A stretch of DNA of 64,000 nt from Syngnathus acus (taxonomy: Eukaryota > Chordata > Actinopteri > Syngnathiformes > Syngnathidae). This document shows, one piece after another, positions 36,801-46,799 of the stretch. The notes beneath the pieces were generated by a model that saw only the letters and a list, made by a program, of their open reading frames with translations, had not been told where the DNA came from and did not search any database. Both the position numbers and the translations under genes were made by a program. Positions within the stretch are counted from its first letter, which is position 1, and the number at the start of each line of letters is the position of its first letter. The stretch lies in NCBI RefSeq assembly GCF_901709675.1, contig NC_051095.1, forward strand, positions 8,397,956 to 8,461,955, in the 5' to 3' direction.

Positions 36801-39130
36801 TAAAATAGGTTGATTTATAGACCAAAAATAGACGTCTAAAATAGGTTGATTTATAGACATAAAATAGACGTCTAAAATAGGTTGATTTTTCGACCTAAAA
36901 TAGACGTATAACTTAGGTTGTTTTATAGACCTAAAATAGACGTATAACAGGTTGTTTTATAGACCTAAATTAGACGTATAACTTAGGTTGTTTTATAGAC
37001 CTAAATTAGACGTATAACTTAGGTTGTTTTATAGACCTAAAACAGACGTCTAAAATAGGTTGATTTATAGACCTAAAACAGACGTCTAAAATAGGTTGAT
37101 TTATAGACCAAAAACAGACGTCTAAAATAGGTTGATTTATAGACCAAAAATAGACGTCTAAAATAGGTTGATTTATAGACCAAAAATAGACGTCTAAAAT
37201 AGGTTGATTTTTAGACCAAAAATAAACGTCTAAAATAGGTTGATTTATAGACCCAAAACAGACGTCTAAAATAGGTTGATTTATAGACCTAAAACAGACG
37301 TCTAAAATAGGTTGATTTATAGACCAAAAACAGACGTCTAAAATAGGTTGATTTATAGACCAAAAATAGACGTCTAAAATAGGTTGATTTATAGACCAAA
37401 AATAGACGTCTAAAATAGGTTGATTTATAGACATAAAATAGACGTCTAAAATAGGTTGATTTTTCGACCTAAAATAGACGTATAACTTAGGTTGTTTTAT
37501 AGACCTAAAATAGACGTATAACAGGTTGTTTTATAGACCTAAATTAGACGTATAACTTAGGTTGTTTTATAGACCTAAATTAGACGTATAACTTAGGTTG
37601 TTTTATAGACCTAAAACAGACGTCTAAAATAGGTTGATTTATAGACCAAAAATAGACGTCTAAAATAGGTTGATTTTTCGACCTAAAATAGACGTCTAAA
37701 ATAGGTTGATTTTTCGACCTAAAATAGACGTCTAAAATAGGTTGATTTATAGACCTAAAATAGACGTCTAAAATAGGTTGATTTTTACACCAAAAATAAA
37801 CGTCTAAAATAGGTTGATTTATAGACCTAAAAAAGACGTCTAAAATAGGTTGATTTCTAGACCTAAAATAGACGTCTAAAATAGGTTGATTTTTTGACCT
37901 AAAATAGACGTCTAAAATAGGTTGATTTTTCGACCAAAAATAGACGTCTAAAATAGGTTGCTTTATAGACCTAAAGTAGACGTCTAAAATAGGTTGATTT
38001 ATAGACCAAAAATAGACGTCTAAAATAGGTTGATTTATAGACCAAAAATAGACGTCTAAAATAGGTTGATTTATAGACCAAAAATAGACGTCTAAAATAG
38101 GTTGATTTTTCGACCTAAAATAGACGTCTAAAATAGGTTGATTTTTCGACCAAAAATAGACGTCTAAAATAGGTTGCTTTATAGACCTAAAGTAGACGTC
38201 TAAAATAGGTTGATTTATAGACCAAAAACAGACGTCTAAGATAGGTTGATTTATAGACCAAAAATAGACGTCTAAAATAGGTTGATTTATAGACCTAAAA
38301 TAGACGTATAACTTAGGTTGTTTTATAGACCTAAAATAGACGTATAACAGGTTGTTTTATAGACCTAAATTAGACGTATAACTTAGGTTGTTTTATAGAC
38401 CTAAAACAGACGTCTAAAATAGGTTGATTTATAGACCTAAAACAGACGTCTAAAATAGGTTGATTTATAGACCTAAAACAGACGTCTAAAATAGGTTGAT
38501 TTATAGACCAAAAACAGACGTCTAAAATAGGTTGATTTATAGACCAAAAATAGACGTCTAAAATAGGTTGATTTATAGACCAAAAATAGACGTCTAAAAT
38601 AGGTTGATTTTTCGACCTAAAATAGACGTCTAAAATAGGTCGATTTTTCGACCTAAAATAGACGTCTAAAATAGGTTGATTTATAGACCTAAAATAGACG
38701 TCTAAAATAGGTCGATTTTTCGACCTAAAATAGACGTCTAAAATAGGTTGATTTTTAGACCAAAAATAAACGTCTAAAATAGGCTGATTTATAGACCTAA
38801 AAAAGACGTCTAAAATAGGTTGATTTATAGACCTAAAATAGACGTCTAAAATAGGTTGATTTTTTGACCTAAAATAGACGTCTAAAATAGGTTGATTTTT
38901 CGACCAAAAATAGACGTCTAAAATAGGTTGATTTATAGACCTAAAATAGACGTCTAAAATAGGTTGATTTATAGACCTAAAATAGACGTCTAAAATAGGT
39001 TGATTTATAGACCTAAAATAGACGTTTAAAATGGGTTGATTCATAGACCTAAAATAGACGTCTAAAATAGGTTGATTTATAGACCTAAAATAGACGCCTA
39101 AATTAGGTTGATTTATGGCCCTAAAATAGA
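33840..39130. repeat. 36-bp minisatellite array with higher-order blocks
   Basis: The monomer has a conserved core GACGTCTAAAATAGGTTGAT followed by a variable part such as TTATAGACCTAAAATA or TTTTCGACC. Because 36 bp is 12 codons, minus-strand frames stay open for up to 286 codons and read as a repeated SINQPILDVYFR-like 12-mer. Six such frames end at 34206, 34564, 35534, 36360, 37006 and 38370. Each break falls at a block boundary marked by the variant monomer containing GTATAACAGG. No start context, splice site or known domain supports a real protein. Confidence 0.95.
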
Positions 39131-39304
39131 CTAACGGTTGCTGGCAAATGTATTTTGTTGTCTCGATCGATGACTTACGTTTGGTGTGTTGCCGAGAGTA
39201 TTTCATTTATCATTATTATTTTTTTGCCAATAATTCAGTAAAGCAATCAAAACGGAACCACGTCGTCCCTCCTGTGTTCTGACCGACACCCGGGAGCGAA
39301 AAGA
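39131..39304. other. unique DNA between minisatellite and retrotransposon tail
   Basis: Short unassigned stretch with no coding evidence. Confidence 0.4.
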
Positions 39305-40092
39305 GCATAAGAATAGAATAGAATATATCTTTATTGTCATTGTCTCACATGTACAACGAAATTTAAAAAGTGCCAACCGATCAGTGCATGAAAATAAAAA
39401 AATAAATAGAATAAAAAGATTAAAAAAATACAAGCTAAAAACCCACAGAAGAACATACACAGACAATCATTTTCTTTTAGCGGCATTCAATGTGACTACC
39501 GCTGTAGGGTAAAAACTGTTGACAAATCTGCTAGTCCTTGACCTAATTGATCTGTAGCGTCTGCCTGATGGCAACAGTTCGAAAAGGCCGTGGCCAGGGT
39601 GGGAATTGTCCTTCAAAATGTTCTGTGTTTTTTTGAGACAGCGGGTTCTGTGTAGGTCTTCCAGTGTGGGGAGAGGGCAGCCAATGATCTTCTGTGCTGT
39701 GTTGATGACCCCTTGGAGCTTTTTCCTCTGAGCAGCAGTGCAGCTGGAGTACCAAACACATATACAGTATGTTAAAGTGCTCTCTATGGAGCAGCGATAG
39801 AAGGACACCAGCAGTCTTTGTGTAATGCTGTGCCTCCTCAGCACCCTTAGGAAGTAGAGTCTCTGCTGGGCCTTTTTAAGCATCTCAGAGGTGTTCACGC
39901 CCCAGGTGAAGTCCTCCTCGATGTGGACTCCCAGGTAGCGGAAGGAGGACACCCTCTCCACACAGACCCCGTTGATAACTGGTGGAATGTCCGTTTTATT
40001 TTTCCTCCTAAAATCAATGACCAGTTCTTGGGTTTTAGCCGTGTTTAGGAGCAGATTGTTCTCTCCGCACCACTCCGATAGCTGCACCACTT
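39305..40092 (-). mobile_element. 5'-truncated non-LTR retrotransposon (CR1/L2/Rex1-like) 3' end
   Basis: The minus-strand frame 40090-39467 (207 aa) reads as the C-terminal part of a reverse transcriptase: LSEWCGENNLLLNTAKTQEL, then SFRYLGVHIEEDFTW, LRRHSITQRLLVSFYRCSIE and a C-terminal SGRRYRSIRSRTSRF. It is followed by a 3' untranslated tail (ttattgtcat) and a short aatag repeat near 39311-39325. The catalytic N-terminal portion is missing, as is normal for truncated insertions. The frame is intact, so the insertion is fairly young. Confidence 0.85.
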
Positions 40093-40931
40093 TATTTAAT
40101 TTAATTACACAACTGAGACTGATTTATAGGATGCATATTTGAGCTTGAAGGGGTGAGGGGCCATAAGAAAGTTCAGATTTTGGATAGTCAGCAAAATAGT
40201 AATACAGGGCACTACTTAACTAAAAAAGGATACAGTAGGTCTTTAAATAACAAATACATGACCCTTGCGACAATTGATTTAAATGACACTTTATGATAGG
40301 CACCTAGGGTTAGGATTAACAATCCATCCATCCATCCATCCAGGACTGGTGCAGCTTGTCCTTACGAGGGTCACGGAGGATTAACAATAACTAGAATTTG
40401 TAATTTTTGGAGAAATTGTGTGTGAAGGCGAAGAGGCTGAATACAAATTGGGGATATGCTACAAGATTATGTTTTAAATTTGGAACGTGTTGAATTGGTC
40501 AGAAAATGGATGAAAATATAGAAAGAATTTTGTAAAATTGGGCGTGAATTTTAAAGTTGAAAATTTGAAATTTTTCACAAGTGGGAAGTTTTGGAATAGG
40601 TAGGCATAAGATGAACAGTTAAAAAATTGAAATGGGTTGGTTCAGTGAAAAATAAAAATTAGAAATTAGAAGGGAAAAAGGAAATTTTGCAAAATCTTAC
40701 CGCAATGTTGAAAGGGAAAACGTGAAATTTTAATCTAGAAAGTGAAAGAAGGTGAATTGGAAAGTGAAAGGTAAATTGGAGGAATTATGTGGAAGAATTA
40801 GATATTGAATGTCCCATGAAGAATGAATGGTGAAATATTGGCTTAAAATTTGTAAATTTCTCAAAAACCGTAAATATTTAGAATATTTGGCATGAATATT
40901 TGGAATGTGTTAAAAGTGGAATGAAGTGAAC
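40093..40931. other. AT-rich repeat-like DNA, no gene seen
   Basis: Contains a short CCATCCATCC run near 40323 and AG-rich text such as repeated gtgaaatt and gaattgg words. It may be a decayed element related to 1780-2110. Confidence 0.4.
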
Positions 40932-42007
40932 CTGTCACGCATGGAGTGTGGAAATGGAGCAGGGTGACCAAGTGTAGCTTGGACCAGGGTTTATTGCAGC
41001 AAACTCAAAAGACAGGCTCGGCAAACTGACGTGACTTAACATCAAAACTAACAGGACCGACCGACAAAAACGTGAAACAAAAGACAGGAACCAAACAAAC
41101 CTCGTGACAGTGACACAGGCATTGTCCACAATGCTCCGAACATCGAGTGGTACACAAACAACTTAAATACGCGACAGGTAAGAGGCAGGTGAGAATGATC
41201 ACACTGAGCATGGGCACACAGGAGGGGAGGGGCGAGCACACAGACAGACGGAGACGATTACAACCAGCTCAGTGGCCTAGTGGTAGAGTGTCCGCCCTGA
41301 GACTGGAAGGTTGTGGGTTGAAACCCCCAACAGAAATGCATCCGTCCTTCCTTGCTATCTCCAACAGGTATATATTTACTTTAGGATGCTTCATACTTTT
41401 ACAAAGTTTTTGATAATTGGAAAATGTTTTACTTTTACTGATATTTTTGTTTCATTCTTTGACAGTGAGAAGGTTGTACAGATATCCGATGTCAATGCAA
41501 AGTAAGAAAATAAGTTATTTGAAGGTATGAAACTAATTGGTGTCTCTGACTAGGTAATTTTTGTATATTATTTCTGTTCATCTCAGAGTTTCAAAAATTT
41601 ATGAATGAAAGTATGGCCTATTTAATTCAAATAGTGGCGATGGCAAACGCCCACAATGTTGTGGAGACACCACCCACCGTTTCATGGAAGTATCCAATTT
41701 CATCGAAGGAAGCCATAACCTCAAGAGAATTAGAAATAAATCAACCAAAAGTACGACGGTCTTTGGTAAGTAATAATGCTATTTGCTTTCAACTGGGATA
41801 TAATCCACTTAATTCATATCATAATTTCTGTTCATAATTTGTAATATACAGATTAGAACGCTGTCTCGAACTGGAGGAAAGAATTTGAGGGCATGCACCA
41901 ACAAGACAATGGTTCGTCTCCATTAAAGTTCTATGGTTATAGTCTGACTTAATTTCTTAATTACTTACAGCGTAACCCAGTCAATAATGGGCGGTGCCAT
42001 TGAGCTA
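40932..42007. repeat. direct duplication, copy A (about 1.08 kb)
   Basis: Begins ctgtcacgcatggagtg and ends ggtgccattgagcta, exactly like copy B at 43014-44101. The two differ only by scattered substitutions and a few short indels (for example 6 extra bases in copy B near 43532). It contains a tRNA-like segment and exon-like pieces but no intact gene. A long-terminal-repeat reading was considered: the interior could start TG and end CA, but no primer-binding site was recognised. Confidence 0.85.
41265..41330 (+). repeat. tRNA-like SINE head fragment (copy A)
   Basis: The A box TGGCCTAGTGG matches the pol III consensus, and a degraded B box GGTTGAAACCC follows about 33 bases later. This is the head of a common fish SINE, not a functional tRNA. 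Confidence 0.6.
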
Positions 42008-42520
42008 ACCGAACCGCACTCGGGCGGCGACTTGGGGAACCGAACCGCACTCGGGCGGCGACTTGGGGAACCGAACCGCACCACACTCTGGCGGCGACTT
42101 GGGGAACCGAACCGCACTCGGGCGGCGACTGAACCGCACCGCACTCGGGCGGCGACTTGGGGGACCGAACCGCACCGCACTCGGGCGGCGACTTGGGGGA
42201 CCGAACCGCACCGCACTCGGGCGGCGACTTGGGGGACCGAACCGCACCGCACTCGGGCGGCGACTTGGGGGACCGAACCGCACTCGGGCGGCGACTTGGG
42301 GCACCGAACCGCACTCGGGCGGCGACTTGGGGAACCGAACCGCACTCGGGCGGCGACTTGGGGAACCGAACCGCACCACACTCGGGCGGCGACTTGGGGA
42401 ACCGAACCGCACTCGGGCGGCGACTTGGGGAACCGAACCGCACTCGGGCGGTGACTTGGGGAACCGAACCGCACTCGGGCGGTGACTTGGGGAACCGAAC
42501 CGCACTCGGGCGGCAAAACA
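42008..42520. repeat. GC-rich 31/36-bp minisatellite
   Basis: Unit ACCGAACCGCACTCGGGCGG plus CGACTTGGGGA (31 bp), with a 36-bp variant carrying an extra CCGCA. About 15 copies. Several frames stay open on both strands because the unit lacks stops; these are not genes. Confidence 0.95.
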
Positions 42521-43013
42521 AAGTCCTCGCCGCAATCAGCGGCACTCGAAAGTCCGGACCGCAATCAGCGGCAATTGGAAGGCGGAGCTGTGCGCAGCGG
42601 CAAGAGTCACCACGCGCTGCAGCAGAGGGGGTGGGTCCATGGACGATCGCGGGTCCGGCGCAGCTGGCTTGAATCTGGCGACGCCCGCGGGTCCTGCAAC
42701 GCTGAGGTGGAGACCGATGGCGACCGCGAGTCTGATGACGCCGGGAGGCACTCAGATGGCGGCCGCGTGTCCGGCGTCGCGGCCGCGTGTCCGGCGTCGC
42801 GGCAGCGAAGTCCGATGACTTTCGCAGCCGATGGCGCCGGGAGGCACTCCGATGGCGGCCGCGGGTCAGGCGTCGCGGCAGCGGAGTCCGATGGCGACAG
42901 CGGAGCCGATCGCGCTGGAACCTGCTCGGACGATGGACGCGGATCGGACGTCGCAGTGGGAGCTGGTGGTGGAGGGAGGTCCAAGCGCTGGTCGCTGTAG
43001 TGGTCTGAGCATT
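42521..43013. other. GC- and CpG-rich unassigned segment between the duplicated copies
   Basis: Much richer in GC than its surroundings, with imperfect internal repetition (for example gatggcggccgcg twice, and gtccggcgtcgcg twice in tandem near 42768-42800). Open frames occur on both strands but none has a recognised domain. It may be part of the same mobile unit. Confidence 0.45.
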
Positions 43014-44101
43014 CTGTCACGCATGGAGTGTGGAAATGGAGCAGGGCGACCAAGTGTAGCTTGGACCAGGGTTTATTGCAGCAAACTCAAAAGACAGGCT
43101 CGGCAAACTGACGTGACTTAACATCAAAACTAACAGGACCGACCGACAAAAACGTGAAACAAAAGACAGGAACCAAACAAACCTCGTGACAGTGACACAG
43201 GCATTGTCCACAACGCTCCGAACATCGTGCGGTACACAAACAACTTAAATACGCGACAGGTAATAAGAGGCAGGTGAGAATGATCACAGATCATGGGCAC
43301 ACAGGAGGGGAGGGGCGAGCACACAGACAGACGGAGACGATTACAACCAGCTCAGTGGCTTAGTAGAGTGTCGGCCCTGAGACTGGAAGGTTGTGGGTTC
43401 AAACCCCCAACAGAAATGCATCCGTCTTTCCTTGCTATCTCCAACAGGTACATATTTACTTTAGGATGCTTCATACTTTTACAAAGTTTTTGATAATTGG
43501 AAAATGTTTTACTTTTACTGATATTTTTGTTTTTGTTTCATTCTTTGACAGTGAGAAGGTTGTACAGATATCCGATGTCAATGCAAAGTAAGAAAACAAG
43601 TTATTTGAAGGTATGAAACTAATTGGTGTCTCTGACTAGGTAATTTTTGTATATTATTTCTGTTTCTGTTCATCTCAGAGTTTCAAAAAATTATGATTGA
43701 AAGTATGGCCTATTTAGTTCAAATAGTGGCGATGGCAAACGCCCACAATGTTGTGGAGACACCACCAACCGTTTCATGGAAGTATCCAATTTCATCGAAG
43801 GAAGCCATAACCTCAAGAGAATTAGAAATAAATCAACCAAAAGTACGACGGTCCTTGGAAAGTAATAATGCTATTTGCTTTCAACTGGGATATAATCCAC
43901 TCTTAATTCATATCATAATTTCTGTTCATAATTTGCAATATACAGATTAGAACGCTGTCTCGAACTGGAGGAAAGAATTTGAGGGCATGCACCAACAAGA
44001 CAATGGTTTGTCTCCATTAAAGTTCTATGGTTATAGTCTGACTTTATTTCTTAATTACTTACAGCGTAACCCAGTCAATAATGGGCGGTGCCATTGAGCT
44101 A
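43014..44101. repeat. direct duplication, copy B (about 1.08 kb)
   Basis: Near-identical to copy A. The exon-like piece has a mutated donor here: gaaagt near 43858, where copy A has gtaagt near 41765. Confidence 0.85.
43347..43410 (+). repeat. tRNA-like SINE head fragment (copy B)
   Basis: Second copy of the tRNA-like head. The A box is shortened by a small deletion relative to copy A, but the B-box region GGTTCAAACCC is better kept. Confidence 0.55.
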
Positions 44102-44520
44102 GGTCCCTTGAAACCATGTTTAACGTTAGGCTTACATTGAAATGTTATGCACATCAAAATGTGGTCACAAAATGCCTTGAATTGTTTTTCTGTGGCCTAG
44201 CAAATTTCATGCATCCTCATCAAATATTAATATCGCAAATTTGTGGTGGTGGGTGTCACGTTAAGAAATGAACGAAAAGTTTTTTTTTTCTTTATGTTGA
44301 ATATTTAATTTTTGGAATTTTGTCCTTTGTCTAAATAAAAATATATTTTCACATTTTGTTTTTGATAATGTTTTCAAAAATGCATTTATTTAGATTTGCA
44401 GTTAGCAGTGCACCAATATATGCATATCTGTGTCACTGAAATAAAGTTAGAAGTCCAAAAACACACTGTATATTTTCCAAAACATCCTGGAACTACAAAG
44501 GCAAGGATCACAGGTTAAAT
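44102..44520. other. AT-rich DNA, no gene seen
   Basis: No coding or repeat family assignment could be made. Confidence 0.4.
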
Positions 44521-44534
44521 GTATTGAAGTTGAA

Positions 44535-44780
44535 TAGACGTCTAGATGTTCAAATCGCGCTAATAGCTATTAGCCATCATTCGAGCGTCTACTCAATAAA
44601 CGTCTAAAAAAACGTTCACGTAAAAGACGTCTAAAACATGTTAGACGTCTAATAGTGTCAGTCAGTCAATAGTCTTTTAGACGTCTCGTAGACGTCTATA
44701 TTTGTTACACTTTTAGACGAGTTTTAGCCGAGACGTCTGGTTAGCATATAGACGTCTAATAGACGTCTATTAGACGTCGA
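44535..44780. repeat. GACGTC-rich repeat cluster
   Basis: About ten GACGTCT-type words in both orientations, including TAGACGTCTA palindromes. It shares its core word with the 36-bp minisatellite 5 kb away, but without the 36-bp periodicity. Confidence 0.8.
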
Positions 44781-45069
44781 AATGCTCGCGGGGCGGTTGT
44801 TTGTTGCTACGAAATCTTAACAGTTTTATTGGAATTAATTTGAGTTTCTTTACGATCTTGTGATTTAAATTGTGTGTAGTGATAATCCAATTTATAATTT
44901 CATTTTGTCATTTATTTAATTTACTACACGGAACCTTCTAAACGAGCAAATGTTCATGGGAAACGTTTAAGCGACGTAATTTCCGGTCCACATGTCTGCC
45001 TTTACTCCGACATACTACTGAATTTATTCAACGTTATCTCATAAAAAAAAAAAATTGATTTGCGTTAAC

Positions 45070-46117
45070 ATGAAGCTTCTTACGCATAACATGCTGACTT
45101 CTCACGTCAAGGGCGTCACCAACGGATACCCGCTGCTGATCAAGGTAAAAAATAACGTGAACCGAAAGCGGGACAAACCGCGATAGACGCCGCTTGCTAT
45201 CTGTTTTGGTTGCTGTTATTATTATTAGTTAAGTAAGTTACACATAACGGTCGTAACTCCTGAAAATATGAGTACGCATTGCTTAGCGAGGAATATTATA
45301 TAAAAATAACGTTTTGCCTGACCCTAGCCTAGATAGATGAACAAAGACATTACTTATAGTAACTAAATAATTTGTAGAACAATTCTGTAAAAGTGGAACC
45401 GCATCACACCTGAGGTGTTGGGAATCACTTCTCTAGAAACCCTCCGATTTTTAAACCAACCATTAAAATGTCACTTTTACATGAATATGTGCTCATCATT
45501 TCCGTTTGCAGCCAACGGAGGTGAAAGTGAACGAGGTGGACTTCAACGCGCAATTTGTCAGCCGTATGATTCCCAAGCTTGTGTGGAGCGCTCTGCTCCA
45601 AGCTGCAGAGGAGGTGACAAAGTCAGCAATTTGGCATACAATATCAAAACAACGCATGTAATTTGGGCTCATGATTGCCTCCGCAGTTGGGTCAGCGACA
45701 AGACCTGCCCGGTGAACTGGTAGCTGACTATGAACACAATGAGGAGTTCCTCAAGAAAGTACACAGAGTTCTCTTGGAGGTGAGGCATTGACTGTGACAC
45801 TTTTTAGTTTGTTGATTTTTGAAGTTAGGTCCATAGTTGGTGTACTGGCAGACCTGCCACATCCAATATGACAGCCACGCTGATGTAGTAACAACTTCAT
45901 CCATAATCTGAATCTGAACCCCTTATCCTTGTCCTCTCATATTGTTGCTGTTGATGTCATGTTGAGATATGGTGACCTCTAGAGGCGGCAGTGTGATTCA
46001 CACGTGTTTTCACAGGTGGAGGTGATGGAGGGCTGTCTGCAGTGTCCCGAGTCAGGGCGACAGTTCCCCATCACCAAAGGGATCCCCAATATGCTACTCA
46101 ATGAAGACGAGGTGTAG
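45070..46117 (+). CDS. trmt112: TRMT112, activating subunit of RNA and protein methyltransferases
   Basis: TRMT112 binds and stabilises several methyltransferases (TRMT11, ALKBH8, BUD23, METTL5, N6AMT1/HEMK2) acting on tRNA, rRNA and release factor eRF1. Coding exons: 45070-45144, 45512-45613, 45687-45779, 46016-46117, all GT-AG and all in phase 0. Total 372 nt, 123 aa; human is 125 aa. The N-terminus [16 protein letters not shown] is typical. [19 protein letters not shown] matches the central helix, and [20 protein letters not shown] is the conserved C-terminal strand of the Trm112p fold. The gene sits alone between the repeat block and the TGF-beta gene, in the same orientation as atg2a, as in the human 11q13 neighbourhood. 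Confidence 0.97.
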
Positions 46118-46148
<31 letters not shown>

Positions 46149-46330
46149 GACGGACTGGATGTGTGTTTTTTGAAAACGGAAGTTGAACTGTTTTGCAATG
46201 ATGTCAAGAAAAGATCAGATCATTTTTACTTTTTCCCAGCCACATGGAAATTCAATGCCCTGTTCTTTTATCTGTATTTATTTTTGTACCCGCCCTCCTT
46301 TCCAATAAACCCTTAGATTCCATTGACAGC
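46118..46330 (+). other. trmt112: trmt112 3' untranslated region
   Basis: Starts with a short CA microsatellite (about 46124-46147). The poly(A) signal AATAAA is at 46304-46309, giving a compact 3' end of about 200 bases. Confidence 0.75.
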
Positions 46331-46379
46331 CAGAAGTGCAGTTAGGATTTTGTGGCCACTGAGGATTGACTTTATTATA

Positions 46380-46790
46380 GCTGTGAGTGAATGTAGGCGG
46401 GAGTGTGACTTGCTGAGTCTGTCTGTCTGTGTGTGATTGAGTCTGTTACTTTGAGCGTGTAAGTGAGTGAGTGTGTGTCAACGAGTGACTATATGAGGAT
46501 GTGTATGAGTGAGTGACTAGTCGTGTGCGTGCGTGTGTATGTCAGTCAATGAGTATGCAAGTGCAAGTGTGAGTGATTGGCAGTGCACAAGTTTGTGTGG
46601 TATTGCGTGAACGTGACTTTGTTAGAGTGTGTGTGAAAGCAAAGTGTATGAGTGCTTGAGCGTTTGAAAGTCTGAGAGTAAGTTAATATTACTACATTAT
46701 CTGAGGGTACATTCGTGTATGACACTGTGTGTGTGTGCATGTGCACGTGTGTGTGTGTGTGCGCGTGCGTGCGTGCACCGCACACTCATG
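46380..46790. repeat. degenerate GTGA/GT-rich low-complexity stretch
   Basis: Irregular tandem words of the type gtgagtga, gtgtgt and gcgtgcgt run for about 400 bases. No gene. Confidence 0.6.
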
Positions 46791-46799
46791 TGATTGTAG

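Larger units (their letters stand above)
32165..44790. mobile_element. candidate large composite repeat or transposon block rich in TAGACGTCTA
   Basis: Copies of GACGTC and TAGACGTCTA occur near the left edge (about 32185-32235), through the central minisatellite, and again at 44535-44780. Elsewhere in the window they are rare. The left edge (CCTGGCAGCCATAGACATCT) and the reverse complement of the right edge (CCCGCGAGCATTTCGACGTC) align imperfectly, like diverged inverted ends with subterminal repeats. No convincing target duplication was found and no transposase for it was seen. Treat this as a hypothesis that one nonautonomous element, later invaded by others, explains the block. Confidence 0.35.

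Noticed and set aside
33840-39130. CRISPR-like regular array
   Set aside because: Repeats are contiguous without unique spacers and the genome is that of a vertebrate.
34206-39206. Six minus-strand frames of 82 to 286 codons made of a 12-residue repeat, which could be called repeat proteins
   Set aside because: They arise from the 36-bp minisatellite, end at block boundaries because of a 2-bp deletion, and have no start context, splice sites or known domain.
41961-42672. Overlapping frames of 140 to 199 codons on both strands, rich in R, P and G
   Set aside because: Product of the GC-rich minisatellite, which lacks stops in most frames.
40932-44101. Firm call of an LTR retrotransposon
   Set aside because: No primer-binding site, polypurine tract, gag-pol or target duplication was recognised.
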